Shown here: positions 8,668 to 17,275 of the stretch, piece by piece
How the letters are laid out: each line of letters opens with the position of its first letter
Position numbering within the stretch: the stretch's first letter is position 1
NCBI RefSeq assembly: GCF_005146945.1
Contig: NZ_SWMS01000038.1
Span: 1 to 41,774, forward strand
Length of the DNA: 41,774 bases
DNA from: Prauserella endophytica
GTDB lineage: Bacteria > Actinomycetota > Actinomycetes > Mycobacteriales > Pseudonocardiaceae
Reading direction: 5' to 3'
Notes under the pieces: generated by a model
What the model was told of the DNA's origin: nothing
Seen by the model: the letters and a program-made list of their open reading frames with translations, nothing else
Database searches by the model: none
Made by a program: the position numbers and the translations under genes

Positions 8668-8880
8668 ATGTTGCACCACATCCGCACCCTGCGGGACCTG
8701 ACGTGGGCGCGCATCACCCTGCTGCGCGCAGACCCGGAGCGCGGGGAGATCACCACCACCGTCATCGTCACCGCGCTGATGGCCATCGCCGCGATCGCGA
8801 TCATCGCGATCATCGTGGCGAAGCTGACGCAGAAGGCGAACTCCATCGACCTCGGCCTCGGCCTCGGCCTCGGCGGCTGA
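8668..8880 (+). CDS. Small Flp-like pilin candidate
   Basis: A 70-residue protein: a short charged N-terminus ending ADPERG, then a continuous hydrophobic helix (VIVTALMAIAAIAIIAIIVAKL) and a Gly/Leu tail (LGLGLGLGG). This is the shape of a type IVb (Flp) prepilin, with likely processing after Gly26. The usual Glu at +5 of mature Flp is replaced (Thr31), so some caution is needed. It is the only gene here of pilin size, lies directly after tadC and has a good ribosome site, making it the best candidate for the main fibre subunit. Confidence 0.65.
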   Translation: MLHHIRTLRDLTWARITLLRADPERGEITTTVIVTALMAIAAIAIIAIIVAKLTQKANSIDLGLGLGLGG

Positions 8881-8883
8881 CCC

Positions 8884-9381
8884 ATGCCCGCCCGGTCGAT
8901 CGGAAGAACTCGCGCCCGTGGGCTGGCCGGGCGCCTGCGATGCGCGTTGCGGGGAGACCGGGGCGAGGCCACCCTCGAGCTGGTCATCGCCACCCCATTG
9001 GTGCTGCTGGCGTTGCTGGCGATCATCCAGTTCGCCGTGTGGTCCCACGCCACTCACGTCGCCCAGGCCGCCGCCTCCCAAGCCCTGGCCGCGACCCGGA
9101 CCCAGGACGGCACCACCAGCGCCGGGCACGCCGCGGGCCAGCGCCTGCTCGCCGAGCTGGCCGCCGGGCCGTTGCGCCATCCCGACGTCACCGTGTCCCG
9201 CGGCGCGACCACGGTGTCGGTGAGCATCCGCGGCGAGGCCGCCGCAGTCCTGCCCGGTGTGCATCTGCACGTGCACGCCGAAGCCGTCGGCGAGGTCGAA
9301 CGCTTCATGCCCGATGTTCACGAATTCACGGATTCTGAATTGTCCGTTGCCGGGAACTCGAGGGCTGGAGGCGCAGGATGA
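8884..9381 (+). CDS. TadE-like pseudopilin (C-terminus probably altered)
   Basis: Encodes 165 residues. After a basic N-terminus, GDRGEATLELVIATPLV matches the TadE processing region: cleavage after Gly27 and Glu32 at +5, followed by a hydrophobic helix (about 35-54). The rest is the usual beta-rich pseudopilin body up to about residue 140 (VHLHVHAEAVGEVERF). The last 25 residues (from MPDVHEF) have a different composition and lower GC, and they run straight into the antisense methyltransferase region. An insertion has probably replaced the native end. The neighbouring pilin-like gene ends three bases upstream. Confidence 0.75.
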   Translation: MPARSIGRTRARGLAGRLRCALRGDRGEATLELVIATPLVLLALLAIIQFAVWSHATHVAQAAASQALAATRTQDGTTSAGHAAGQRLLAELAAGPLRHPDVTVSRGATTVSVSIRGEAAAVLPGVHLHVHAEAVGEVERFMPDVHEFTDSELSVAGNSRAGGAG

Positions 9382-9425
9382 CGGTATCGGGGCGCTCAAG
9401 TTCGGCGCGGCAGACAGGGATCGTT

Positions 9426-10220
9426 TCAGCTTGTGCGGTGCGCGGTGGCCAATTGGGTCATGTATCGCTTGGTTATCCGTCCGCCGTAGCCGGTGTCGAT
9501 CAGGTTCGAGATGCAGTTGAGCAGCCCTGTTTGTTGGGCTGGTGGCATCGCTCGGTGTCCCGAGTAGGTCAAAAGCAGATCGATGTACTCGTGGGTGCTG
9601 TAGGTCTGCTCCCACTCGTAGCGGCGGAACTGGACGGGACCGAAACGTCGGGATTCATCGATCTCGGTCGAATCGGTTGGCACATCGCCGGACGCCGAAA
9701 GACGCAAGCCCGGCGGTGTGGTGGGGTCGAAGCGTTCGTAACATTCCTGAACCTCCGCAAAGAAGGATTCGGTGCCACCGGCGATGTGGTGGGTGGATAT
9801 CACCGCCAGGGTGCCGCCAGGGCACAGGGCGTCAGCGGCCTTGCTCGTCCGTACCGCGAGGTCGAGCCAGTGGAAGGCCGTCGCGGACAGCACGATGTCG
9901 AACCCGGCGGCGGGCAGCGTCCAGTCCTCGAATGCCGACACCACTACCTGCGCTGTGGGAAAGCCGACGAGATGCTGCCGTGCGATGGCGGCCATGTCGG
10001 TGCTCAACTCGACCGCGACAATCGCGCATCCGAGCCGAGCCAAGGAAAGCGTTGCTTGGCCAGTGCCGCAGCCGATCTCCAGCACTCGGGACCGAGGACC
10101 GATGGTGCCGAGGTCGTCGAACAGCTCGGCGGGGTACCCCGGTCGGCAACGGTCGTAGCGTTCAGCGGCCTCGCCGAAGACCGTTCGCAGTTTTTCCCGC
10201 CCAAGTTCTGTCACGAACAC
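9426..10220 (-). CDS. Class I SAM-dependent methyltransferase inserted in the Tad operon
   Basis: Encodes 264 residues. The fold is clear: SAM-binding motif I VLEIGCGTGQA near residue 45, acidic VAVELSTDM at the end of strand 2, a motif II region VVSAFEDWTLP, and the motif FDIVLSATAFHWLD seen in the Methyltransf_11/25 group acting on small molecules. The C-terminal third (WEQTYSTHEYIDLLLTYSG) is typical of that group. Two GTG starts are possible (10220, or 10214 giving VTELGR). It runs against all its neighbours and splits the pilus operon, so it looks like cargo that arrived later. The substrate cannot be read from the sequence. Confidence 0.85.
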   Translation of the reverse strand: MFVTELGREKLRTVFGEAAERYDRCRPGYPAELFDDLGTIGPRSRVLEIGCGTGQATLSLARLGCAIVAVELSTDMAAIARQHLVGFPTAQVVVSAFEDWTLPAAGFDIVLSATAFHWLDLAVRTSKAADALCPGGTLAVISTHHIAGGTESFFAEVQECYERFDPTTPPGLRLSASGDVPTDSTEIDESRRFGPVQFRRYEWEQTYSTHEYIDLLLTYSGHRAMPPAQQTGLLNCISNLIDTGYGGRITKRYMTQLATAHRTS

Positions 10221-10223
10221 AGG

Positions 10224-10319
10224 CTACTGGGGCGCGTTGATCAGCCCAGGCGGAACAAGCACGGCGGTGTACCGGCTCGCGACTTCGACGCTGAGCCCGA
10301 ACAGGTCGCAGACAGACAT
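10224..10319 (-). CDS. Possible 31-residue leader ORF before the methyltransferase
   Basis: A short frame beginning MSVCDLFGLSVEVASRY ends in TAG one codon before the GTG of the methyltransferase, in the same frame. A weak AGAGG lies upstream of its ATG. It could be a leader peptide, the end of a displaced gene, or chance. A read-through or sequencing error would join it to the methyltransferase as an N-terminal extension. Confidence 0.25.
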   Translation of the reverse strand: MSVCDLFGLSVEVASRYTAVLVPPGLINAPQ

Positions 10320-10377
10320 CGCCTCTAAGTCCCCCTGCCGCGACGGCGATCCCGGTGCTGGCCGAAAGGACACCCTG

Positions 10378-11325
10378 ATGACACACCACACAGCGACTCG
10401 ACCGACGACGCCCGTGCGGGCCGCGCTGTTCCCGGACGGGCCGGATTTGCTGCTGTTGAACCCGGATATCTGCGAGCGGCGGTGGCGTGGTGAGCGTCTC
10501 CGTGCCGGGTTGCGTCCGCGGATCGTCCTCACCGGACTGACCGGCGCCGTCCTTGCGGTCCTCGCCGCCTCCTCAGACAGCGGTTTCAGTGCGGTGTTCG
10601 CGTTGGGCGCCGGAACCCTCGCGGTCGGCGCGAGCACGGTCGCCGGCTGGCGCAACGCCACCCGCGTGCTCACCGACCACCGCCATGGTTCGGGAAGTCC
10701 GTGTCGTCTCGATCGTGTGCGGGGCGAGTTCTTCCTCCGCAGCCCCGACCTCGCCGAGGTCGCCACCGCGGCGCGGACCTTGATCGCCGGGGTGGACGAA
10801 TTGCACCGCAGCCCGGCCCGCGCCTGGATCGACCCCGCGCTGCTGGGGGAAGTGCACCGGGTGGTGTGGGAGACGCTGTGCTGCCTGGACCGCACTCGCC
10901 CCGCGCGCAGTCTCGCCGACGACCTCGCCGCCGAGCCCGACACCGAGGCCGGCGAGCTGGCCGCCGCGGCACGCCAGGCGGTCGACGTGATCGACGACAG
11001 CCTCGGTGAGGTGGTGCGGCACGTGCACGCCTGCCTCGTGCTCACCCGGGCCTGGGAGGCCAAACTGCGACAGCGCGAACTGGCCGCCCTAACCGATCGC
11101 ACCCTCGCCGTCCTGCCCGGCCACGCCCACGCACGTCGGGTGGCCGAGGCCGCGGAAGCGTTACCGCGCGCGGTGTTCGCGCATATCACCGCGGCCCGCG
11201 ACGTCACCGGCGCCGGAGCGTTCCCCTGGGAACAGCCACCGTCCTCGTGGCCGCGAGGCCGACGCATCCTGTCTCGCCGCGATATGCCGTCGCGGGGAGC
11301 GCGGTCAGACGAGGGCCTGTCGTGA
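10378..11325 (+). CDS. Two-helix membrane protein of the Tad operon (unknown)
   Basis: Encodes 315 residues, starting at the ATG preceded by GAAAGGA. It has two close membrane helices (about 49-65 and 69-91) with short ends, then a long mostly helical, charged cytoplasmic domain (about 105-290) full of Ala, Arg, Glu and Leu and without a recognisable motif. It overlaps the next TadE-like gene by GTGA, so it belongs to the same transcription unit. I do not recognise the family; proteins of similar shape can be found in actinobacterial Tad loci. A structural or regulatory role at the pilus base is a guess. Confidence 0.65.
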   Translation: MTHHTATRPTTPVRAALFPDGPDLLLLNPDICERRWRGERLRAGLRPRIVLTGLTGAVLAVLAASSDSGFSAVFALGAGTLAVGASTVAGWRNATRVLTDHRHGSGSPCRLDRVRGEFFLRSPDLAEVATAARTLIAGVDELHRSPARAWIDPALLGEVHRVVWETLCCLDRTRPARSLADDLAAEPDTEAGELAAAARQAVDVIDDSLGEVVRHVHACLVLTRAWEAKLRQRELAALTDRTLAVLPGHAHARRVAEAAEALPRAVFAHITAARDVTGAGAFPWEQPPSSWPRGRRILSRRDMPSRGARSDEGLS

Positions 11326-11795
11326 GCCGCCACGGTCGGACGGCGGCCCGGGGGTGGCTGCGGCGGTGGTGGGCGGGCGAGGGCGGCTCGGTGACCGCCG
11401 AGGCCGTGCTCATCACGCCGCTGCTGGTCATGCTGCTGGTGTTCGTGGCCGTGGTGGTCCATCGTGGCGTCGACGCCCGGCTGCGGCTCGACGACGCCGC
11501 CCACCAGGCCGCGCGCGCCGCCACCCTGCACCGCAGCACCCCGGCCGCGGCCACCGCCGCCCGCGACACCGCCGGGGCCGCCCTCGCCCAGGCCGGGCTG
11601 GTGTGCCGCGACGTCGCCACCACCCTGACCGGCACACCGGAGCCCGGTGACGTGGTGACCGTGCGGGTGCGCTGCACCGTCGACTTCGGCCAGGCCCTGC
11701 TGCTCGGCGTGCCCGGCGAGACGACCCTCGAATCGACCGCCAGCGAGGTCGTCGATACCCACCGATCCCAGCCCGGCACCGGAGCGACACCATGA
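11322..11795 (+). CDS. Second TadE-like pseudopilin
   Basis: Encodes 157 residues from GTG at 11322, inside the previous stop; the longer frame from 11247 overlaps the upstream gene and is not needed. The processing region is [17 protein letters not shown]: cleavage after Gly22 leaves Glu27 at +5, as in TadE/TadF, followed by a hydrophobic helix to about residue 46. The body has two cysteines near 94 and 121 (LVCRDV and VRCTVD) that could form a disulfide outside the cell. Expected to be a minor pilin cut by the prepilin peptidase at 1160. Confidence 0.8.
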   Translation: MSRHGRTAARGWLRRWWAGEGGSVTAEAVLITPLLVMLLVFVAVVVHRGVDARLRLDDAAHQAARAATLHRSTPAAATAARDTAGAALAQAGLVCRDVATTLTGTPEPGDVVTVRVRCTVDFGQALLLGVPGETTLESTASEVVDTHRSQPGTGATP

Positions 11796-12244
11796 CCCCC
11801 CGCGCCCCGAACGTCGGCGGGTGGGGTGTCTGGTGGCGCGCCGACGACGGCCGGGTGACAGCCTTCGTGCTCGCCCTGCTGGCAGGGCTGCTCGCCCTGG
11901 CCGGGCTGAGCCTGGATGGCGGGCTCGCGCTCGCGAGCAAGGTCCGTTCCAGCGGTCAGGCCGAGTCCGCCGCCCGCGCCGGCGCCCAAGCTCTCGACCT
12001 CGCCGCCTATCGCGCCACCGGCACGGTCCGGCTCGACCCGGCACGCGCGCGTGAGCTGGCGCAGCGGTATCTGGCGAGCATCGGCGCCACCGGCACCGTC
12101 GCGATCGCCGGCAACACCGTGACCGTCGACGTTACCGCCATTTACCGAACACAGCTGCTGTCGCTGGTCGGCGTCGAGGCCATCCACACCCACGGCAGCG
12201 GCGCCGCCCACCCCCAGCACGGGGTCACCGACATCGAACCCTGA
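11792..12244 (+). CDS. TadG-like pilus protein
   Basis: Encodes 150 residues. [19 protein letters not shown] near the N-terminus is the usual start of actinobacterial TadG-like proteins: a possible cut after Gly20 but no Glu at +5, then a membrane helix and [33 protein letters not shown], a helical segment shared with this family. It lacks the long vWA-containing C-terminus of proteobacterial TadG. ATGA overlap with the preceding gene; the next gene starts after 36 bases with GGAAAGGA. Confidence 0.75.
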   Translation: MTPRAPNVGGWGVWWRADDGRVTAFVLALLAGLLALAGLSLDGGLALASKVRSSGQAESAARAGAQALDLAAYRATGTVRLDPARARELAQRYLASIGATGTVAIAGNTVTVDVTAIYRTQLLSLVGVEAIHTHGSGAAHPQHGVTDIEP

Positions 12245-12280
12245 GGACTCCCAGCACCGTCACGGAAAGGAAAAGTCGAC

Positions 12281-12718
12281 ATGGCCACATCGGAAGAGGA
12301 GATCGCCCGTCGCCTCGAGGAACGAGACTCCGCGCGCAGCACACGTCGCGCACAGGCGGCCACCACTGTGGGCGAGCTGGCCCGTCGGCACACCGAGCTC
12401 GCCAGCCGGGTTGCCGAGCTCGAACGCGAGCTCGGCGAGGTCCTGACCGCGGCCGGCGACGTCATCGACGTGCCCGAGCTGGCCCAGGTCACCGACATCC
12501 CCGCCGCCGACCTCACCCGCTGGCGCGACCAGGCGGCCAAGCCCACCCGCCGCGGCAAGCGCACACGCCCCAGCTCGACGAAAAACGACACCAACGGCAC
12601 AGACACGCAGACGGCCACCGAGCCACCTGCCGCCCGTCCAGTGACACCAGCACCACCGGTCGCACCGGAGTCCGTCGGCACCGGCGGAGTCGCGGCAGTG
12701 GCGGCGAGCAGCGGATGA
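12281..12718 (+). CDS. Coiled-coil protein of the Tad operon (unknown)
   Basis: Encodes 145 residues. The first 80 form a strongly charged helix with heptad spacing (TELASRVAELERELGEVL), followed by a short helix-turn-helix-like segment (VIDVPELAQVTDIPAADLTRWRDQA). The tail from about 88 is basic and then Thr/Pro/Ala-rich. The layout could be a small DNA-binding or scaffold protein that dimerises through the coil. GGAAAGGA lies before the ATG. It overlaps the start of the large LysM-BTAD gene by an ATGA junction, so the two are probably made together and may interact. Confidence 0.6.
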   Translation: MATSEEEIARRLEERDSARSTRRAQAATTVGELARRHTELASRVAELERELGEVLTAAGDVIDVPELAQVTDIPAADLTRWRDQAAKPTRRGKRTRPSSTKNDTNGTDTQTATEPPAARPVTPAPPVAPESVGTGGVAAVAASSG

Positions 12719-15700
12719 GCACGCCGGCCGGTCGCACCCGGATCACGCGCACCGCGCGGCTGCTGGGCCGGGCGGTACGCGGGCTGCTCGCGGCCATCCT
12801 GCTGGCCGCGCTGGTCGTCGGGTTGCCGGTCGCGCTGATCTACGCCGTGGGATGGCCGTTGCCGGACCATCTGCCCACTTTGGACGAGATCGGCTCCGTG
12901 CTCATGGCGCCGATATCGAGCAGCGTCCTGCTCGACACGCTCGCGTGCCTGACCTGGCTGCTGTGGCTGGTGTTCGTCCTCGACGTCGCCGCGTGTGCCC
13001 TCGACGTCGCCCGGGGCGCTCGGTGGCCGCACCTGCGAACCCAGAGCGGGCCGGTGCGGCGCGTGGCGGCCGTGCTCGTCGGCGCCCTGCTGATCGCCGT
13101 GCTGGGCCGCACCGCCACCGCCGCACCCATCGCCCCCGCCGACACCGCGCGGCCCGTCGGGCACGCCCCGGTGGCCGTAACCGCCCCCGCCTGGCCCACG
13201 CCAGCCGCCAGCGAACACACCCACACCAACATCCCGTTGCCCTGGTCCCAGCCCTCGGCCGAGCCCGGAACCGAGCGGGTTCGGGCACCGGAGAACGGGG
13301 TGCACGACTCGCTGTGGCGGATCGCGCAGCGCCGCCTGGGCGACGGCGCGCGCTGGCCGGAAATCTGGGCCCTCAACAAGGGCAGCACCCAAGCCAGCGG
13401 GCGCGTGCTGACCAACCCGAACCTGATCCACCCCGGCGACACACTGCGCCTCCCCGCAACCAGCCACACTCCCACCCCACCTGATGCACCGTCACCACCA
13501 CCGTCGGAACACGCGCCCCTGGCTCCGGTTCCCGAGTCGGCATCTCCGGCGCCGAGCACCACCACACCACCGCCGCCGTCGACGTCCGCCCCGCCCACCA
13601 CGCCCGCCGCCGATCATGACGGCGAGCAGGACGCGAACAACTCCGCAGGGGGAGCGGTCACCTGGGGTAGCGGCGAGGTGTTCGTCAGTCTGGGCTTGGC
13701 CGCGGCGATCAGTGCTCTGTTGCTGCTCGCGCGGCGACGGCACGCGGCGCGTTACCGGCCCGGCAGTGGCCGGCGCGACGACGATCTGCCGTTCGCGCCG
13801 GTGGTGTATCAGCTGCGCTTGGCTCACCTACGCGCCCAGCACCACGACGAAGACGCCGATCTGGACGCCGCGAGCGGACAGGACACCGACGCACCGACCC
13901 CACCGCAGCGCCCCCACGCCCAGTCCGCCGTGTCACCGAGATCGACCACCGGCGCCCCGGGGCACACGGAGTTCGGGACCGAGGGGCAGGTGCGGGTTCT
14001 CACGCCGCGCACCCGCCGAGTGATCGGCGCCCCCGCCACCTCCGGAACCAGGCCGGAGATTCCGCCGTCCATAGTGGATATCGCCTTTGATACCAACACC
14101 GACGGTGCCGGTGGCGAGGGGACGACCGCCACCCTGGGCGGGGGAGCGCATGTCGCCCTTAACTTGGCCCGCGTCCACGGCCTCGGCCTGGTCGGGCCCG
14201 GTGGATACGCCGCGGCCCGCGCATTGCTGCTCACCTTGCTCACCACCGGGACCGAAGGCGGATCCGCGCCGAGGGTGCTTGTGCCCGCCGCGGATCTGGC
14301 CCGCCTGCTCGGCGTCCCGATGCCCGCTACGGACCTCCCGGACACGGTCACCGTGGTGGCCGATCTGGACACCGCACTAGCCTCCCTCGACCCGCAGAAC
14401 CCGGCATCACACCCACCGGCAGTCCTGATCACGACGCCGCCCGGAGAACTGGATCAACAGGCCCAGCTGCAGAACCTGCTCGACAACCACAGCCCCGTCG
14501 GCGTCACCGCGCTGCTACTGGGCCAATGGCGTGCCGGAGTGACCGCCTATGTCACCGCCGGCGGGATCATCTCCGCGACCGACCCCGGCCTCGGCGAGCC
14601 ACTGCGTGGCACCCGCGCCTTCACCCTGCCCGAGACCGCGACGCGGGAGCTGCTGGCCTTCCTGCGCGCCCCCCAGCCTGTCGAGGGCGCGCCTGTCGAA
14701 CTTGACACCGCACCCGGCCGCGACGTGGCGATGACCGCCCCCGCACCTCGGCAGGCGGCGCAGCCACCGGAGGCTGAACCGTCCCATCCCGGGAACGCCG
14801 GAGGCGGACCTGATCGCCTGGAGATCACCTCGGGCCCGCCCGTGTCGGAGACGCCTCCCGCCGACGTCAGTCGGTCCGACGATGAGCCGCGCCCGCTGCC
14901 GCCGTTGACGGCGGACACGGTCCCCGGGACACCCGCGCCGCTGGTGCTGACAGTGTTCGGCGCCCCGGCCCTGCATTGGCGACCCGACCCCGCACAGCCT
15001 GCGGTCGGGCACCGCGACTTATCGGGTGAGTTGAGTAGCCGGCTGGTGGAGCTGTTGGTGTATCTCGCCGTGCATCCCGGCGGGGTGTCCCGAGACGGGA
15101 TCGTCGATGCCCTGTGGCCCGATGCGCCGCCCCGCAACCCCCCCAGTGTGCTGCGCACCGTGCTCTCCCGGATCCGCCGCGCCCTGAACACTGCCACCCG
15201 CGGCGCGGTCGGCGAGCTGGTCCTGGTCGAGCACGGCCAGTACCGGCTCGATCCGGCCGTGGTGGAGGTGGACTACTGGGGCTTCGCCGACGCGATCACC
15301 GCCCGCCGCACCGCCACCACGCCGGAACGGCGTACCGACGCGTGCGAGGCAATCGTGGCGCACTACGGCGGGCTCTTGGCCGAGGGCGTGGACGGGGAGT
15401 GGCTGGTCGCCGCCCGGCAATCGACCCGCCGCGACGCGCTCGACGCGGTGGCCGCGCTCGCCCGCGCCCAAGTGGACACCGACCCGGACTACACCCTGGA
15501 TCTGCTGGAGACCGCACGGGCATTCGATCCGCACAACGAACTGCTCTACCGCGACATCATGCGCCTGCAGCACGCACTCGGCCGGCACGAGGCCATCTCG
15601 CGCAGCCTGACCCTCCTGCGCACCCGCCTGGCCGAGCTCGACACCACCCCCACCACCGACACCGTGGACCTCGCCGCGCGGCTCCGCGCCCACCACACCG

Positions 15701-15747
15701 GAATCCCCGCCGCCGCCGCCGACGCCGCCCAATCCACGGCGCCATAA
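12715..15747 (+). CDS. Membrane-anchored LysM protein with C-terminal SARP/BTAD regulator domain
   Basis: Encodes 1010 residues. There are three membrane helices near the N-terminus (about 15-50, 75-103 and 113-140), a LysM domain (about 193-247, with SLWRIAQRRLGD and NPNLIHPGDTLRLP), a Pro/Ser/Thr linker and a fourth helix (about 321-340). A long region follows with an ATPase-like but motif-poor stretch (about 440-660), then a winged helix (about 742-850, with ELLVYLAVHPGGVSRDGIVDALWPD and VLRTVLSRIRRAL) and a BTAD repeat domain to residue 1000. Charge distribution puts LysM outside and the DNA-binding part inside. LysM binds peptidoglycan sugars; SARP/BTAD domains usually activate transcription. 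It is the last gene of the Tad operon and could report wall or pilus state to a promoter. Confidence 0.85.
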   Translation: MSTPAGRTRITRTARLLGRAVRGLLAAILLAALVVGLPVALIYAVGWPLPDHLPTLDEIGSVLMAPISSSVLLDTLACLTWLLWLVFVLDVAACALDVARGARWPHLRTQSGPVRRVAAVLVGALLIAVLGRTATAAPIAPADTARPVGHAPVAVTAPAWPTPAASEHTHTNIPLPWSQPSAEPGTERVRAPENGVHDSLWRIAQRRLGDGARWPEIWALNKGSTQASGRVLTNPNLIHPGDTLRLPATSHTPTPPDAPSPPPSEHAPLAPVPESASPAPSTTTPPPPSTSAPPTTPAADHDGEQDANNSAGGAVTWGSGEVFVSLGLAAAISALLLLARRRHAARYRPGSGRRDDDLPFAPVVYQLRLAHLRAQHHDEDADLDAASGQDTDAPTPPQRPHAQSAVSPRSTTGAPGHTEFGTEGQVRVLTPRTRRVIGAPATSGTRPEIPPSIVDIAFDTNTDGAGGEGTTATLGGGAHVALNLARVHGLGLVGPGGYAAARALLLTLLTTGTEGGSAPRVLVPAADLARLLGVPMPATDLPDTVTVVADLDTALASLDPQNPASHPPAVLITTPPGELDQQAQLQNLLDNHSPVGVTALLLGQWRAGVTAYVTAGGIISATDPGLGEPLRGTRAFTLPETATRELLAFLRAPQPVEGAPVELDTAPGRDVAMTAPAPRQAAQPPEAEPSHPGNAGGGPDRLEITSGPPVSETPPADVSRSDDEPRPLPPLTADTVPGTPAPLVLTVFGAPALHWRPDPAQPAVGHRDLSGELSSRLVELLVYLAVHPGGVSRDGIVDALWPDAPPRNPPSVLRTVLSRIRRALNTATRGAVGELVLVEHGQYRLDPAVVEVDYWGFADAITARRTATTPERRTDACEAIVAHYGGLLAEGVDGEWLVAARQSTRRDALDAVAALARAQVDTDPDYTLDLLETARAFDPHNELLYRDIMRLQHALGRHEAISRSLTLLRTRLAELDTTPTTDTVDLAARLRAHHTGIPAAAADAAQSTAP

Positions 15748-16688
15748 ATGAACTCGTCGACCGTTCTCGATCACGCTTCAGCGAGACGGCAATCGAGACG
15801 TGAATCCCGGGCGGTAAAGGCAATTGTGCGAAACAGCGAAATACCTCGTTTTCCGGTCCCGATCCCGTCGGCGCCGATGCTAACGTCGACCGCACTAGCA
15901 CAACCGTCGAGGACGAAGACAAAGAATCCCGTGGGCACGCGCCTGTATTCCACACCATCACCGACACCATTGGTTATCGAGTGTCGTGTGCCGCTGTCGC
16001 GCGCCGCGAAGACGTCCCTGCGCAACATTTATGGCTGCGACGTTCAGCGAGACGTCAGCCTCTCTTGCGTCGAGCGTCATGCCCGCGTGCGGATACCTGT
16101 TGCCACGGTCATGGACAGGGGCGACCCGGAGGGTGATTGCCCACCGGGGGGCCGCCGACCCGGCCTATCAGCCTCGTTCTCCGGTATCCGACTAAGGTGG
16201 ATCCCCCCGTGTCAGGCGTTCTCGCAGCTCAAGCGCCCTATAGAGGGATCCACCGGTGTCCCAGACTCGCTTGACACCAAGCAGGAAAGCACATCAGGCC
16301 CGGCGGCGGTGTCCCGCAACCTCATCATCCTGCCCCCATGCTCACCAGCGCATTCCGCCTACGCTATCCACCCCTCATTTCCCATTCCTTACTTCTTAAA
16401 AGAACCCGTAATTATCCGCGGTCTAATTCATGGCCGGCGTGCCCGCTCTGGATCGACCCGAAATGGTCTGACCTGTGCAAACATGTCCGGAAAATGCCCG
16501 CGATTCACGTCGAAAGGTGGCGAAAATTCCCCGGAATTGACCCCGGAAAACTATTGCGCGGCGTTCCGGGTCGAGTTACGTTTGTTGTGTCACCGGGACA
16601 ACCGGAAACCACAACGAACCACCCGCCCCGGATTCGAACCACTACCCCGGGAAGTCGGAAAACCACCAATTCACGAATGGGGACCGCT
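15748..16688. other. 940-base region without a recognisable gene
   Basis: GC falls and long frames lose protein-like composition. An open plus-strand frame through the region is proline-rich with no ribosome site. Visible structure: a 10-bp inverted repeat at 16196-16205 and 16245-16254, a T/A-rich patch near 16376-16432, and many short AAAA/GGAA stretches in 16480-16560. It separates the pilus operon from the accessory block and would be a natural place for a terminator, promoters, an RNA or an origin; none can be proved from the sequence. Confidence 0.5.
16196..16254. promoter_or_regulatory. 10-bp inverted repeat in the long intergenic region
   Basis: GGTGGATCCC at 16196-16205 pairs exactly with GGGATCCACC at 16245-16254, with a 39-base spacer. 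It could be the end of the pilus transcript, a stem in a leader RNA for the accessory operon, or a protein-binding pair. Confidence 0.35.
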
Positions 16689-16853
16689 ATGTGCTACGCC
16701 GACACCGCCACCAACCCCGACGGAACCGCCGACGCGTTTTGCTACTGCGGTTGGTCCGAAATTCATCCCACCATCGCCGCCGCTGACACCGCCGCCGAAT
16801 CCCACCAACGGGCAACCGACGCCGCCGAAGCCGAATTCGCCGCCGCCCACTGA
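16689..16853 (+). CDS. Small acidic protein, 54 residues (unknown)
   Basis: Starts at the ATG at 16689, with GGGGA six bases upstream; an ATG twelve bases earlier lacks a ribosome site. The protein begins MCYADTATNPDG and has a CYCGW motif, then an Ala/Glu-rich helix. Three cysteines in the first half (C2, C18, C20) could bind a metal. Short proteins of this kind, beginning with a cysteine cluster and ending in an alanine helix, occur in actinophages and mobile elements. It is the first gene of the plus-strand accessory block. Confidence 0.55.
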   Translation: MCYADTATNPDGTADAFCYCGWSEIHPTIAAADTAAESHQRATDAAEAEFAAAH

Positions 16854-16895
16854 ACGACCACCCGCGACCGCGCACCACCCGAAAAGGGGCACACC

Positions 16896-17219
16896 GTGAA
16901 CCACAACGCCAACGACCCGCGCACCGTGTTCGCCATCGACCCCGACGCCGACCCCGGGCCACTGCCGGACATCGTGGTGCGCCGTTTCGTCGAAAACCGG
17001 TGCACGGTCACGGGTGTGGTGATCGATCCCGCCGACGCGCAACAACTGTTGTTCGGGGTGGTCACCCGTCCCGACGGAAAACTCGCCGGAACCTATTACC
17101 CCGCCGACACCGTGCGCGGCGAGCACTGGCGAATCGTGACCGCCGACGGCACCCATTACCACGCCACCGACGAATACCACGCGGTCAAAGCGCTGATCAC
17201 CACGTTCGCCACCGACTGA
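16896..17219 (+). CDS. Small protein, 107 residues (unknown)
   Basis: Starts at GTG with GAAAAGGGG upstream. The sequence is balanced and protein-like, with no low complexity: an acidic N-terminus (IDPDADPGPLPDI), a beta-rich middle (VVRRFVENRCTVTGVVIDP), and a C-terminal segment HWRIVTADGTHYHATDEYHA. One cysteine, no signal peptide, no membrane helix, so it is probably cytoplasmic. It lies 56 bases ahead of the MoxR-like ATPase gene and is likely in the same transcript. Family not recognised. Confidence 0.65.
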   Translation: MNHNANDPRTVFAIDPDADPGPLPDIVVRRFVENRCTVTGVVIDPADAQQLLFGVVTRPDGKLAGTYYPADTVRGEHWRIVTADGTHYHATDEYHAVKALITTFATD

Positions 17220-17275
17220 CCCACGACACCACCCCCGCCGAACGCCTACCCGTTTTCGCGAAAGGACCCGACACC

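Noticed and set aside
15777-16054. 12-base direct repeat TTCAGCGAGACG (15777-15788 and 16043-16054)
   Set aside because: Only two copies 266 bases apart with no shared flanks; not enough to call an element.
16630-16640. GGATTCGAACC, the complement of a tRNA T-arm
   Set aside because: The surrounding bases do not form a T-stem, acceptor stem or anticodon arm, so it is probably chance or at most an old remnant.
15748-16899. Plus-strand frame of 383 codons in the gap after the LysM-BTAD gene
   Set aside because: No ribosome site, Pro/Arg/Ser-rich translation, overlaps better small genes at its end.
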